Source: Juglans regia (Eukaryota; Streptophyta; Magnoliopsida; Fagales; Juglandaceae). From it: a DNA stretch of 64,000 nucleotides. The stretch lies in the NCBI RefSeq assembly GCF_001411555.2, contig NC_049907.1, positions 8,502,243 to 8,566,242 on the forward strand, given 5' to 3'. The translations under genes and the position numbers were made by a program. Below are positions 1 to 10,037 of this stretch, piece by piece. The notes under the pieces are model-generated. The model saw nothing but the letters and a program-made list of their open reading frames with translations. It ran no database searches and was not told the DNA's origin. The first letter of the stretch is position 1; each line of letters begins with the position of its first letter.

Positions 1-159
1 CTTATTCGCATCATCCGGGAACGACGCCGTAGAAGCACTTGCAGCGCCGGTGGTGGTGGTGGTCGGCGGCGGCAGAGAATTGGGACCGGCAGGAGAGTCC
101 ATAGTAGCGGGATCGAAGAAGTAAAACCCCTGAGCAGGGTTTGGGCTCACAGACACCAT
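1..159 (-). CDS. REVEILLE-type (RVE3/6/8-like) MYB-related factor, 5' part only
   Basis: The first 53 codons are read on the minus strand from ATG at 159-157 and run off the window edge. The N-terminus MVSVSPNPAQGFYFFDP, followed by a Pro/Thr/Ala-rich linker, is what I recognise from REVEILLE 6/8-like proteins. These are single-MYB (SHAQKYF-class) transcription factors that bind evening elements and set circadian timing in the nucleus. The MYB domain itself would lie beyond position 1 and is not visible, so the call rests on the N-terminal signature. It is strengthened by position: in Arabidopsis RVE3/ASG4 (At1g01520) adjoins AN, as here. Which RVE paralogue this is cannot be decided from 53 residues. 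No in-frame ATG is seen just upstream, and a TATA box sits about 110 bp before the start. Confidence 0.8.
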   Translation of the reverse strand, partial: MVSVSPNPAQGFYFFDPATMDSPAGPNSLPPPTTTTTGAASASTASFPDDANK

Positions 160-430
160 AACGCTTGAATCCACAAAGCTCTTATTTCCTTTGTTTCTTG
201 CCCGCTCTCTTTTCCTCCGTTCGCTTCCTAAATGATAATTGATAACAACTCGACCGCCTTTTGAATCCCATATTTATATGCAGAAGCAGAGTCTGTAGAC
301 TGTGCCTACCACTTTGCGGACTACCGTACACGTGGAGGTTTCGTTTCTTACAAGCTTTGGAACTTAGAACTTACGGTGATTGTGGATGCGCCACGTGACT
401 CCTCGTATACCTCTGGGTTAATTTATTAAA
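160..430 (-). promoter_or_regulatory. RVE-like gene 5' UTR and promoter with TATA box and two G-boxes
   Basis: Read on the minus strand, a TATAAATA box lies at 278-271, which places transcription start near 240-245 and gives a 5' UTR of about 85 nt. Two perfect CACGTG G-boxes lie upstream at 329-334 and 392-397. The sequence is GC-richer than the AT-rich DNA beyond 430, which marks the likely outer limit of the promoter. G-boxes are bound by bZIP and PIF/bHLH factors and are common in clock-output and light-responsive promoters. That this gene is regulated through them is inference. Confidence 0.6.
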
Positions 431-1330
431 GAAAAAGACTTTCTGTTACACAAAATATTTTTATGTATTTTTTGTGAACTCCGATATTTTGATTAAAATA
501 ATTATTTTATATTAAAAATAATAATATAATTAATCACATTAATTAAATATATAAAAATATATATAAAAATAACCGTACATAAAATTTTAAATTTAAATTT
601 TTTATACCCTTACATAAACAATCCACTATAGTGATAACAAAAATGATAGAGCTATTACTTATTAACAATTTATTTATAATTATGAATTAAAATAATATAT
701 TTATTTTGATTTGATATTTTTAAATATTTAAAAATCCTATTTGCAACTAAATTGTAAACATTCCGTATTGGTCATATACGATTTATTTTCACTTATAAAT
801 TAAAGGAATATAATTTAGAATTAAAAAATAGAATTTTTAATTATAAGACATTAATTTGATCAGTTTCTTAGTCTGTTACATTAAAAAGTGTTACAAATTC
901 TTTTAAATCTCGAACAAAATTTCAATTAAGATTTTAATTTTTTAACTGTAATTACAAAAGATCAAACAAAAATTTGTCTATATTTTCGCAATCACTATCA
1001 CATTTTAGAAAAAAAAAAAAAAATTAGATTTCTATTAAAATAAAAATCTCAAGTTTCTTGCTATTCATTTATATATTAATGAGATAAGATTTGAGCAGGT
1101 GTTGAGTTCGGAAGATCGGAGTGTATAAGATACATGATATTTTGTATGCTTGGTAATAAAGATTTTACATATATGTATTATATTATAGTAATAAGTCTAT
1201 AAACTCATTAAACGACATTGAGTTAATGATAACTCTTCATTTGTGGATTCAAATATTCATGAGATTGACGAGAGTCCTCTCATTCTTTAAGGGTGAGGTG
1301 TTGTGTTTGATGCAAAGAGCTGTCTCTTAA
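431..1330. other. AT-rich intergenic DNA
   Basis: Very AT-rich DNA with poly(A) runs near 1008-1023. I see no coding potential and no clear repeat ends. The 5' end of the downstream LINE probably lies near the right-hand edge but could not be fixed by a target-site duplication. Confidence 0.5.
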
Positions 1331-1351
1331 ACTTTGTCTAAAAGGAATAGG

Positions 1352-2770
1352 ATGGAGGAAGAACTTCAAAAATTGTGGGAAGGCTTTAGTCTCAAGAATC
1401 AAAAGAAACACGTAGTTGTGTTGGATCAAAAAGCAATAGACAAATCATTAGCAAAAGGAAAATGTTTTCTGCTAGCTTTGATAATTGCTTACAAGCTGAT
1501 TAACATGGAGGCTTTTAGGACAACTATGTCCAAAATATGGAGACTAGAATGATGGATACAATTTGTAGATGTTGGTGAAAATTGGGTCCAATTGGAATTT
1601 CAATATGATTGTGACAAGTATAAAGTTATGAAGGGAAGACCTTGACCCTTTGACAGAATGTTGGTTTGTCTGTAGGATTTTGATGGTAACACTCCACTAA
1701 AGGACATTCATTTCTCCAACGAAACTTTTTGAATTCAAGCACATAACATGCCTCTAGCTAGTATGACATAAGAGGTAGGAGTGAAAATATGTTATGGTAG
1801 AAAATATGTTATGGTATGGGAAAGGTGGTGGAAGTCGAGATAGATGAAAAAGGTTTTGGCTGGGGAAGCTTCCTTCAGATCAAGGTGGAGATTGACATCA
1901 CCAAGCCATTGACAAGAAGCATATTATTAACCATCGACTAGAAACAATTATGGATTCCATTCAAGTATGAAAGACTTCATTCTTTCTATTTCCATTGTGG
2001 GGTCATCAAACATGTACAACACTGCTCAGGAATCAATCAAGACAGCAGCAAGACAGGGGGAAGAGTCAGTATGGCCCTTGGTTACAGGCCAATCCTGCCA
2101 AGTCTAATGGACATGCTACCAAGAGGTATGGTGGAGACATTGCTCAACCACCACAGCAAGTCCGGCATTATGGGAACTCAGGGGAGGTGCTCAATAATGA
2201 AACAAACTCTACTATGTCAAAATTACAAAATTTTTCTTTGGACAAGATGGAAGAAATCCCTGTAAAACAGGAACTAAGGGAGCATTTAAGGAAAATTGCA
2301 AGTTTTGAAAAGTTTCCTAAAATGCTCAATGAGAAAATAGATTTGACTTCCTTTCCACCTTTGAAAATCCCGCTCTTAATGAGAAAGTTTTAAAGAAGGA
2401 GAGTCAGCACAAAATGGAGGATAAAATCATTATGCCTATAGAGGCAATCGAGGAGATGAAGGATCTCTCATAGAAGGAAAGTTCATAGTCAACTGATCCC
2501 CCTAATTCAGGCTTGTCTATTGTTAGTCAAGCTAATTCTCTGAACCAATTTCTTTCTCATCAGATCAAGGAACTAGTTCAGTCCAAAAAAAAATCTAAAT
2601 GGAAGATGAGAGCTTGAGATAAGTTTTTCAATACAGTTTCTATTGATCCTATGAATATTGAGTTGTCTCCCATCACTAGCTCTAGCAAAAGAGAAGGAGG
2701 TATATTTGGGGAGGAAGGTATTGATGGTAGCTCTATTAAAAAATAAAAAACACTGGCATTAGTTGGTGGC
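1352..2770 (+). pseudogene. LINE ORF1 remnant (DUF4283 / zinc-knuckle type)
   Basis: The ORF starts MEEELQKLWEGFSL and continues to a segment ending TTMSKIWRLE, a pattern typical of the DUF4283 domain at the start of plant LINE ORF1 proteins. Further on, around 1965-2040, a decayed Cys/His cluster (FHCGVIKHVQHC) matches the expected zinc knuckle that binds element RNA. From 1995 to 2770 the frame is repeatedly broken by stops. ORF1 proteins are RNA-binding partners of the LINE reverse transcriptase; this copy cannot make one. Confidence 0.7.
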
Positions 2771-2823
2771 ACTTTACAGTAGGATGAGTTGGTGGTGGCT
2801 GCTCAGCAGCACCACTAACAACC

Positions 2824-5800
2824 ATGAATTGTATAAGTTGGAACTGTCGAGGGTTTCATAACCCTCAAACAGTTCATGAGCTTCATCTTATGGTGAAGAA
2901 CAAGCTCCCATTATTCATATTCATTATTGAAACAAAATAAAGTAGAAGTAGAGTAGAGAAAGTGAGACATGGTTTAGGCCTTGAACATAGTTTTGTGGTG
3001 GACAACAAAGGCCTAAGTGGAGGTTGCCTTTTTACGGAAAGATGAGATGAATGTAATTCTAGAATCATACTCTCATCACCATATCCCTCTAAGAGTTTCT
3101 TATATGGGTGAGAGAAAGGAGTGGTTGTTAACTAACTTTTATGGGTTACCAATAACTAGTAAAAGAATAGACAGCTAGAGATTACAAAGAGCATTGAAAC
3201 CAACAAATGAGATGGCTTGGATTTGAGTGGGAGACTTCAACGAGATTAGGCATCAGAATGAAAAGTTTGGAGCTGCTATAAGACCCTCCAGTCAAATGGA
3301 AGAATTCAGATTTGCTATTGAAGAGTGTGGGTTAAGTGACTTGGGTTTCCAAAGTGACAAATACACCTGGAACAACAATAGAAAGGTCCTAGTTTACCAA
3401 AGAGCGACTTGATAGAGTTTATGGAAAGTTTGCATAGCATGACTTATTTGCAAATACTATAGTGAGAAGTGGAGCAGCTCAGTGCTCAAATCATAGACCC
3501 TTCATGATCACAATGGACTCTAGAGTACAGGAGGAAAGAAAAGGAGAAAGATCATTTCGATATGAAGTTTGGAACAAGCCTATGCTTATTACTAATAAGT
3601 TAAAGAAGACTGTTGAAAGCTTGCTCAGATGCCAAGCAAAGCTAAAGGAGTGGAGTAAAGAAAGTTTTGGTAACCTTAAAAAACTTATAAACTCCAAACT
3701 TCATCAGATCTTAGTTTTATAGAAGGCTAACACAGCAGATCAGATGAGCAGTATCAAGGCTTTACAAAAGGAGGTTGACAAGCTTCTTGAAGAGGATGAT
3801 ATTAATTGGAAACAAAGGGCTAAGCATAAGTGGCTAAGGGAAGGAGATAGAAACATTAAGTTCTTTCATCAATGTGCTAACCAATGAAGGAAGACTAGTA
3901 CTATAAAGAGCATCAAAGATGATAGTGGAAATGAAGCTGTATCTCTAGAGGCTATTGTTGTCCAGTTCCAATCAAATTACCAAGAGCTTTTCTCCACATC
4001 TCACCCTAAAGGCACAACAAATTGTTTGAGGACCTTGAAGCCGAAAGTGATTGCTGACATAAATTATTACCTTTCAAAGAAGTTCGCCACTTAGAAAGTC
4101 GAGGAGGCCATTTTCTAGATGAACTCCCTTAGCTCCCCTAAACCTAATGGGTTCCCACCTGCTTTCTATCAACACTATTGGAGCTCTATTGGCAAAGAGG
4201 TTAGTGATGCCACTTTGTCTGTTCTGAACTCTGAGGAGAGGGTTGATGAGATTAATGATACTCATATTGTTTTAACTTTCAAGGTGAAATCTCCTTCCAA
4301 AGTGACAGACTTTTGACCAATAAGTCTGTGTAATGTCCTATACAAAATCATCTCAAAGTCTATTGTCAATAGACTAAAAGAGGTTCTCCCAGATATTTTT
4401 ATGCCTGGTAGATTAATATCTAACAATATGATTGTTGCTTTTGAGGCAATGCACATAATGAACAACAAGTTCACAGGGAAGGTTGGACATATGGTTGTGA
4501 TGATCAAGGCTTATGGCTGGTTAAGCTGTGATGAATGGAAGGCTTATGGCCATATTGAATAAGCTGGACATGAGTAAGGCTTATGGCCATATTGAATGGA
4601 AGTTTCTCAAAGTTGTGATGATCAAGCTAGGCTTTGATCAGAGTTGGGTTAACTTGGTGACGTGTTGCATAGAATGCTATCTCATACTCACTACTGGTTA
4701 ATGGTGTCCCTCAACATGCCTTTAAACCTTCAAAAGGTATTAGGCAAAGGGACCCTTTATCCCCTTATCTTTTCATCTTGTGTTCTGAGGTGCTGAGTTC
4801 AATATTGAAGCATGCAGAGAGTCAAAGAGCTATCACTAGCATCCCAATTGCTCATGGCCAGTTACATATTAATCATTTTTTTCCAGATGATAGTTTGCTC
4901 TTATGTAAAGTTAACTCTCTTGAGTGGAGTAGATTAATTCATATACTGAGCATATATGAAAAGGCTTATAGTCAAAGATTAAACAAGGAGAAAACCTTCA
5001 TTCAATTCAGCAGGAATACACCAAGAGAAGTTCAAGAAATCATTTTGAACATTGCATGAGTAAGATCAATTGTGTCCTATGAGAAATACCTTGGTTTGCC
5101 AGCTTTGATGGGGAGATCTCGAGCCAATTCTTTTAAAAGCATACTCGACAGAATGAGGCTTAGGATTAGTAGCAACAAGGTCAAAACTCTTTCTTTGGCA
5201 GGCAAGGAGATCATTCTGAAATCAGTGGTGTAAGCTTTCCCTACATATTGTATGGGAGTTTTTAAACTCCCTTGCAGCCTGCTCATAAACATTAACAAAA
5301 TTATGCAAAACTATTGGTGGGGTCAGCAAGATTAAGAGAGGAAAATCCATTGGATTTCTTGGAGCACTATGGGAAAAGCAAAATCAGCTGGAGGTCTGGG
5401 TTTTAGAGATCTAGAGAGCTTTAATCTGGCCATGCGTACTAAGTAGGTATGTCGCTTATTAGAATACCCTCAACCACTAGCTTTTCAAGTTCTTAAGTTG
5501 AAATACTTCCCAAAGGACTCATTCTTTCAAGCTAAATCGAGCATAAGTCCCTCTTCTAGTTGGACAAGCATTTTAGCTGATAGATCATTACTAGAAAAAG
5601 GAATAATTTGGAGAATTGAGAATGGCAAAGATGTTCAGATATGGAAAGACAAGTGGCTTCCACAATACTCCACATCCATAATTCATAGTGCAGTAAAGGT
5701 GTTGGAAGAGAATGCAACAGTGTAAGAACTCATTGATTCTGATACTAAACATTGGAAATCCTCCATAATTGATGAGATCTTCTCGAGAGAGGAAGCAACT

Positions 5801-6820
5801 ATCATTAAAAGAATTCCTCTAAGCTGCAATGATAAGCCTGATAGACTGATATGGAAAGGTACTGTAGATGGTAAATTCACAATCAAAAGTGCTTACCATC
5901 TTCACAAAGAATTGATTAAGCAGTCAAAGGGCCAACCTTTTAATAGTATGGGTGGTAGAAATGTGTGGTCTGACATTTGGAAGTTAAGTATTTCCCCAGC
6001 AAATAAGATTTTCTTGTGGAGAGCATGTAGAGATGGACTTCTTACTAACCTGGACTTGTACAATAAAAAGGTTGTGGAAAAGCATAATTGTCCTATCTGT
6101 ATGAGGGGGAGGAGTCAGTAGCTCATGCATTGTGAAGCTGTTTTGCAGCTCAGGATATATGGGGCTACTGTTCCAGAAAGTTGCAAAAAAATTCTCAATC
6201 CAAGATGTTCTTCATGAAACTGATAGAAGAAATGTGTAATAATGCAAAAAAAGAGATCCTGGAGGAATTTGTTGTGGTCTCTAGAAGAATTTGCTAGAGG
6301 AGAAACAATTTTGTTTTTCAAAAAGTTTTCAAGCACCCTAATGTAGTGGTGAAGCAAGCCATAGAAGATTTGCATGGATGAAATCTCTACATTCTATGGT
6401 AGTTAAGCAGCCAAGCAATATCAGCTCAATGGATCTAAGGCTGACCCTCTTCTAAAAATTCCTTTAAGATCAATTGGGATACAACAATTGATAATATTCA
6501 ATGCAAAGTTGGTATTGGCATCATAGTTCGAGATCAGAATGGATCAATTATTGCTACAATGAGAATGAATCAATCTTTGTTTCCTTATCCTCTATTGCCA
6601 TAAGTTATTCGAAGCTACCAAGTTTGGGTTACATCTGGTACTTCAACATATCCTGATGGAAGGAGATTCATTACAGGATTCAAGCAATTACTAAGGAAGA
6701 GAAATCCTAGACTTCTACAGGGATGAAAGTTAGTGACATCAAGCATCAGCTTCAGCACTATGCTAAGTAGTTCGTCCATCATGTGAGAAGAGACGCTAAT
6801 AAAGTTGCTCATGTCTTAAT
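2824..6820 (+). pseudogene. LINE ORF2 remnant: endonuclease, reverse transcriptase, zf-RVT, RNase H
   Basis: The endonuclease begins at ATG 2824 (MNCISWNCRGF) and contains GDFNEIRHQNE (from 3227), the usual metal-binding GDFN motif. RT blocks follow: SSPKPNGFPPAFYQHYW near 4131, a finger/palm stretch at 4300-4500, and a decayed YADD equivalent (PDDSLLLCK, near 4886). zf-RVT is seen from about 5870 (KSAYHLHKEL, then SISPANKIFLWRACRDGLL and CPICM). The RNase H part (6520-6820) has IGIIVRDQNGS and ends HVRRDANKVAHVL, where the MITE breaks in. A repeated stretch near 4500-4600 (aaggcttatggc) suggests a small internal duplication. There are numerous stops. Confidence 0.8.
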
Positions 6821-7470
6821 TAGGGCTGTAAAAATAAATCGAAGAACCGGAAAATCGGCCCGAACTAGTTGGTTCGGTTTTGGACCGGTTCAGTTTGTGA
6901 CCCATTCCTCCTTTTTAAAAATCGGTCATAACGGGTACGGTCTCGGTTTTATGTTTTCTAGGACCGGATCGATTTGCATATTTATATATTTTCAATTAAT
7001 TTTTAATATTATATATAATAATAATAAATATTAATTATATACGAAATAATGTTATATTATAACTTATAACATAAAATTTTAATCTTAAAATGAACATTTA
7101 TTTGACCATATGTTTTAAATATAAAATATATATTAATTACATTTTATGACTTAATAAATTCTAAACATATTTCTTTTAATAAATATATTGGTATTACTAT
7201 ATACTAATAGTATTAGTGTATTACTAATATTTATATAATATATATATAAGTATAAGAGATTATATATTTAAAATATATTAAAAACCAGAACCGGTAAAAT
7301 TGAAAGTATCGATTTAGAAGGATAATCGGTGCAATGTCAATTCTTGAAAATACAAAATCGATATATATCGGTTCAATTTCAAAATTTATCCAAAATCGAA
7401 CTAAACTAGATCCCGATTCGGTTCCAAAATTTATCCAAAATTAAACTAAACCGAACTCGTTACACTCTTA
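6821..7470. mobile_element. hAT-like MITE inserted in the LINE RNase H region
   Basis: The left end TAGGGCTGTAA matches the reverse complement of the right end (TAAGAGTGTAA) at 9 of 11 positions. The flanking 8-mers GTCTTAAT (6813-6820) and ATCTTAAC (7471-7478) agree at 6 of 8 positions, consistent with the 8-bp duplication of hAT elements after some decay. The interior is AT-rich with repeated aaccggt/cggttc motifs and no coding capacity. LINE sequence resumes directly after the element, so this insertion is younger than the LINE. Confidence 0.65.
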
Positions 7471-7606
7471 ATCTTAACTAAGAATGCCTTTCTTATTTCT
7501 AATGTAGGAGTAGACATGAAGGATCCTCCTTCATGCATATTGTCATTGATATAACTTTTTTTTTTTATGAAAGATATATCTTTTCTTTCAAAAAAAAAAA
7601 AAAAAA

Positions 7607-8352
7607 GAAAGTCTAAAATCATTAAAAATTAAAATTCAATTGATGATTACATAATTAATATTTAACGTTTTCCTCCCTTACCTTTTGTGTTTCTTACTGG
7701 GGAAGGGGAAACGTGGCGCGGTATCCCAGCTTTTTACATGTGAAAGGGGTCAAAATTTGACATTTTCCAAACCAAAAAATAATATAAAAAGAAAATGCGG
7801 AAAGATGTGGCGTTGAGAGTGACAGAAACCATTTTAATCAACCTTGGGTTACATCACAGGTGGCACCAAAGTTCTAGCACCATCGTGCCACACGGTTTAG
7901 GTGATGGAAAAGATTCAAGGCCATGTTTGTATGATTAAAAAGTATCTTAAAATTTTTATAAATAATATTATAATAGTAAGATTTATTTTGTTGAATTTTA
8001 AAAAATAAAAAAAAATATTTTTTAAAATAAGTATTGCATTGGCGTTAATGTAAATGAATAAATAAAGTTAAAATTTTATTTAAATATTATTTTTTAATAT
8101 TATTTTTTTAAAAGTTTATAAAAATTATATTGATTTTTATATTTAAATAATGATTATGTAATTATTAGATAAAAAATTAAAAATTAAAATAGAAAAACAT
8201 TTTATATTTAAATGACATTCAAGAATGAAGATTCTAGATATTTTAAAAGTTGAGAATTACCCAAACAAAGAACAAGGTTGCAGTTTTTTTTTTTTAATTT
8301 TTTAATTTTGATATGTATGATACATATTTCTTAAACCAACAAGATCGTAAAT
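7607..8352. other. AT-rich intergenic DNA
   Basis: This follows the LINE poly(A) tail. No gene is seen. The stretch 7920-8275 starts near CCATGTTTGTATGATT and ends near ACCCAAACAAAG; it may be a degenerate MITE, but the inverted ends are weak. Confidence 0.4.
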
Positions 8353-8355
8353 TCA

Positions 8356-8925
8356 GAGCATTAGCATTTGTTTATACATATGCATATGCAAAATTATCTC
8401 TTTTGCATATTCACTTTGTCATTCAAGCAAAATTTTCACATTGGCTTATGCATATTTGACACAAAATAATAATAAAATATTATTATTTTACTATTATTAC
8501 TTTTTTGCTAAAATCAATTTTTTTTATATATATTTTACAATTAATATCCACTATATACATTTGACATTAATGATACAAATATAATAATAAAAAATATAAT
8601 TTGTTAATAATAATATATTAAAAATATAATAAAATGAAAAAAAAAATATAATATATTATAATAATAAAATGAATGTACAAGTGAATGTTTGTTTTATTGT
8701 TAAAGGAGGAAAAAAATGAAAGGATTGTGTGAGAGAGAGTGGGATGAGAGAAATAATTATTAAAATATGATTTGTAGGGTGAATAGTGGTTATCCAAATT
8801 TAGATAAGCACTATTCATAAGTAGCTAAATATTTGAATATGCATAAACCAATGTGAAGGATTTTAGGGTCATATTATGCAAATATAACTTTGTATATACA
8901 TATGCATAGACCAATGCTAATGCTC
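8356..8925. mobile_element. PIF/Harbinger-type (Tourist-like) MITE
   Basis: The terminal inverted repeats begin GAGCATTAGCATT on the left and, reverse-complemented, GAGCATTAGCATTGG on the right. The similarity continues inward through the tatgcatatg blocks for roughly 50 bp. The flanking trinucleotide TCA (8353-8355 and 8926-8928) fits the 3-bp target duplication of PIF/Harbinger elements. The interior is AT-rich without an ORF. A relative with the same style of ends lies at 14587-15065. Confidence 0.7.
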
Positions 8926-8984
8926 TCATAAGCAAGGTTGCATTCTCACATTTATTTTTGACCAAAACTACCACGTCATTCATA

Positions 8985-9200
8985 TTCTTAGAGTACTTGT
9001 TAGTTACACAAAACCAAATTATCTCATATAATTATTATAATTTTCTCAAACTCCCATATAAAATATAATAAACAATTCAACTTTTTTAAATTTTAAAACA
9101 AAAATAATATTAAAAAATAATATTATAACAATATTTTATTTAACTTTCAATAAAGAATATCATCTCATCTCATATGAACTGCGTAACCAAATGATACCTT
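8985..9200. mobile_element. MITE of the GAGATGAG family (family D)
   Basis: This shares the order of blocks seen in several other copies here: TTATCTCATATAATTATT, then aaacaattcaacttttttaa, then CAATATTTTATTTAACTTTC, then CATCTCATCTCAT. Related copies are at 33036-33452, 40994-41350, 47514-47723 and 54078-54266. The boundaries are approximate because the ends are AT-rich and diverged. Confidence 0.5.
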
Positions 9201-9962
9201 AATATTTAAGGAGCTAAATGCGTTGAGCAATCAAATTAGTGCGATGTTAAACTAAATGTTTTAGAGTAAGGTGAAGTTTATATATTTTGGGATTTATAAC
9301 CCAAAAGCAAAAATTAATGTGAGACATTGCTTGATCCTAAAGAATGGACAATTTGGGGGGGACCATGAAATAGGTAAACTGTAGGCCCTGTGGCTTAAAC
9401 CCTTTTTGTGAAAAACTTGAGAACCACACACACAGCTCACGCTCAGATACCTGCACCACCAGTTTGGGACCCCAACACCATTCCTTTGAAATAGGACATA
9501 TCATTGATGATTTGATCCACCATTTGTGTAGGGGTGGGGATATCAGAATCCAGAGTTTGCTTGAAGCTTAAGCTCACACAAAGGTAAAAACAACACACTC
9601 TTTCTTTTTCGGCCACTAAATGTGAAGCATTTCAGAAGAATATGCTTTTCATATGAGTCATGTCATGGAGACCCTGCTCTCTGCAAATAAATAGGAAAGA
9701 GCTGAGATGCTCGGCTGAAAAAGGAAAGTTCTAGAATTGAGTTGCAACATACAAATCTATAAGATGAGCCAATAAATGAGATTCCCGCATAACAAATTTC
9801 ATATGTTCGAATGGAATAGAAGGCCTACAAAGCTCATAACATCTCCAAAATTCAATAAGAAAAAAAGGGGGAAAAGAAAAATAAAACGAGAAGATTCAAA
9901 TTGTTTTGAATTAATACAAACCTCATGGGCAGGAAAATGTTAGTGTTCTTAACTCTTAGGAT
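9201..9962. other. Region downstream of AN, including its probable 3' UTR
   Basis: No independent coding region is seen. On the minus strand the part nearest 9962 must contain the AN 3' UTR and polyadenylation site; neither could be fixed by eye. The stretch from about 9400 has more even base composition than the neighbouring AT-rich DNA. Confidence 0.35.
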
Positions 9963-10037
9963 TTAATCAAGCCAGCGAGTAATCCCATCATCTTCCCCTA
10001 CTGCTGCCAAAATCTCAATGCGTACCTCCAAAACAGC
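9963..10037 (-). CDS. AN: AN exon 7 (last coding exon, about 14.3 kb away)
   Basis: Twenty-four codons plus TAA. The exon starts AVLEVRIEILAAV and ends GITRWLD, matching the conserved AN C-terminus (Arabidopsis ends DDGITRWID). The acceptor is aaaatgcag before GCTGTTTTGG, in phase 0 as exon 6 requires. Joining to exon 6 restores the family motif CRN-x-x-AVL. No closer candidate for this C-terminus was found between 10038 and 24338, so this is very likely the real terminal exon. Confidence 0.9.
   Translation of the reverse strand, partial: AVLEVRIEILAAVGEDDGITRWLD

Larger units (their letters stand above)
1334..7606 (+). mobile_element. Nearly full-length, decayed plant L1-type LINE (with nested MITE)
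   Basis: All parts of a plant L1-type LINE occur in order on the plus strand. These are an ORF1 with a DUF4283-like start (1352 onward), an endonuclease beginning MNCISWNCRGF (from 2824), a reverse transcriptase, a zf-RVT domain, an RNase H domain, and a 3' tail that ends in a 16-base poly(A) run at about 7591-7606. Many stop codons and frameshifts show it is dead. A 650-bp MITE (6821-7470) interrupts the end of the RNase H domain; LINE sequence resumes after it and runs to the poly(A) tail. The 5' boundary is uncertain (about 1100-1334), and I found no target-site duplication. Confidence 0.85.
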
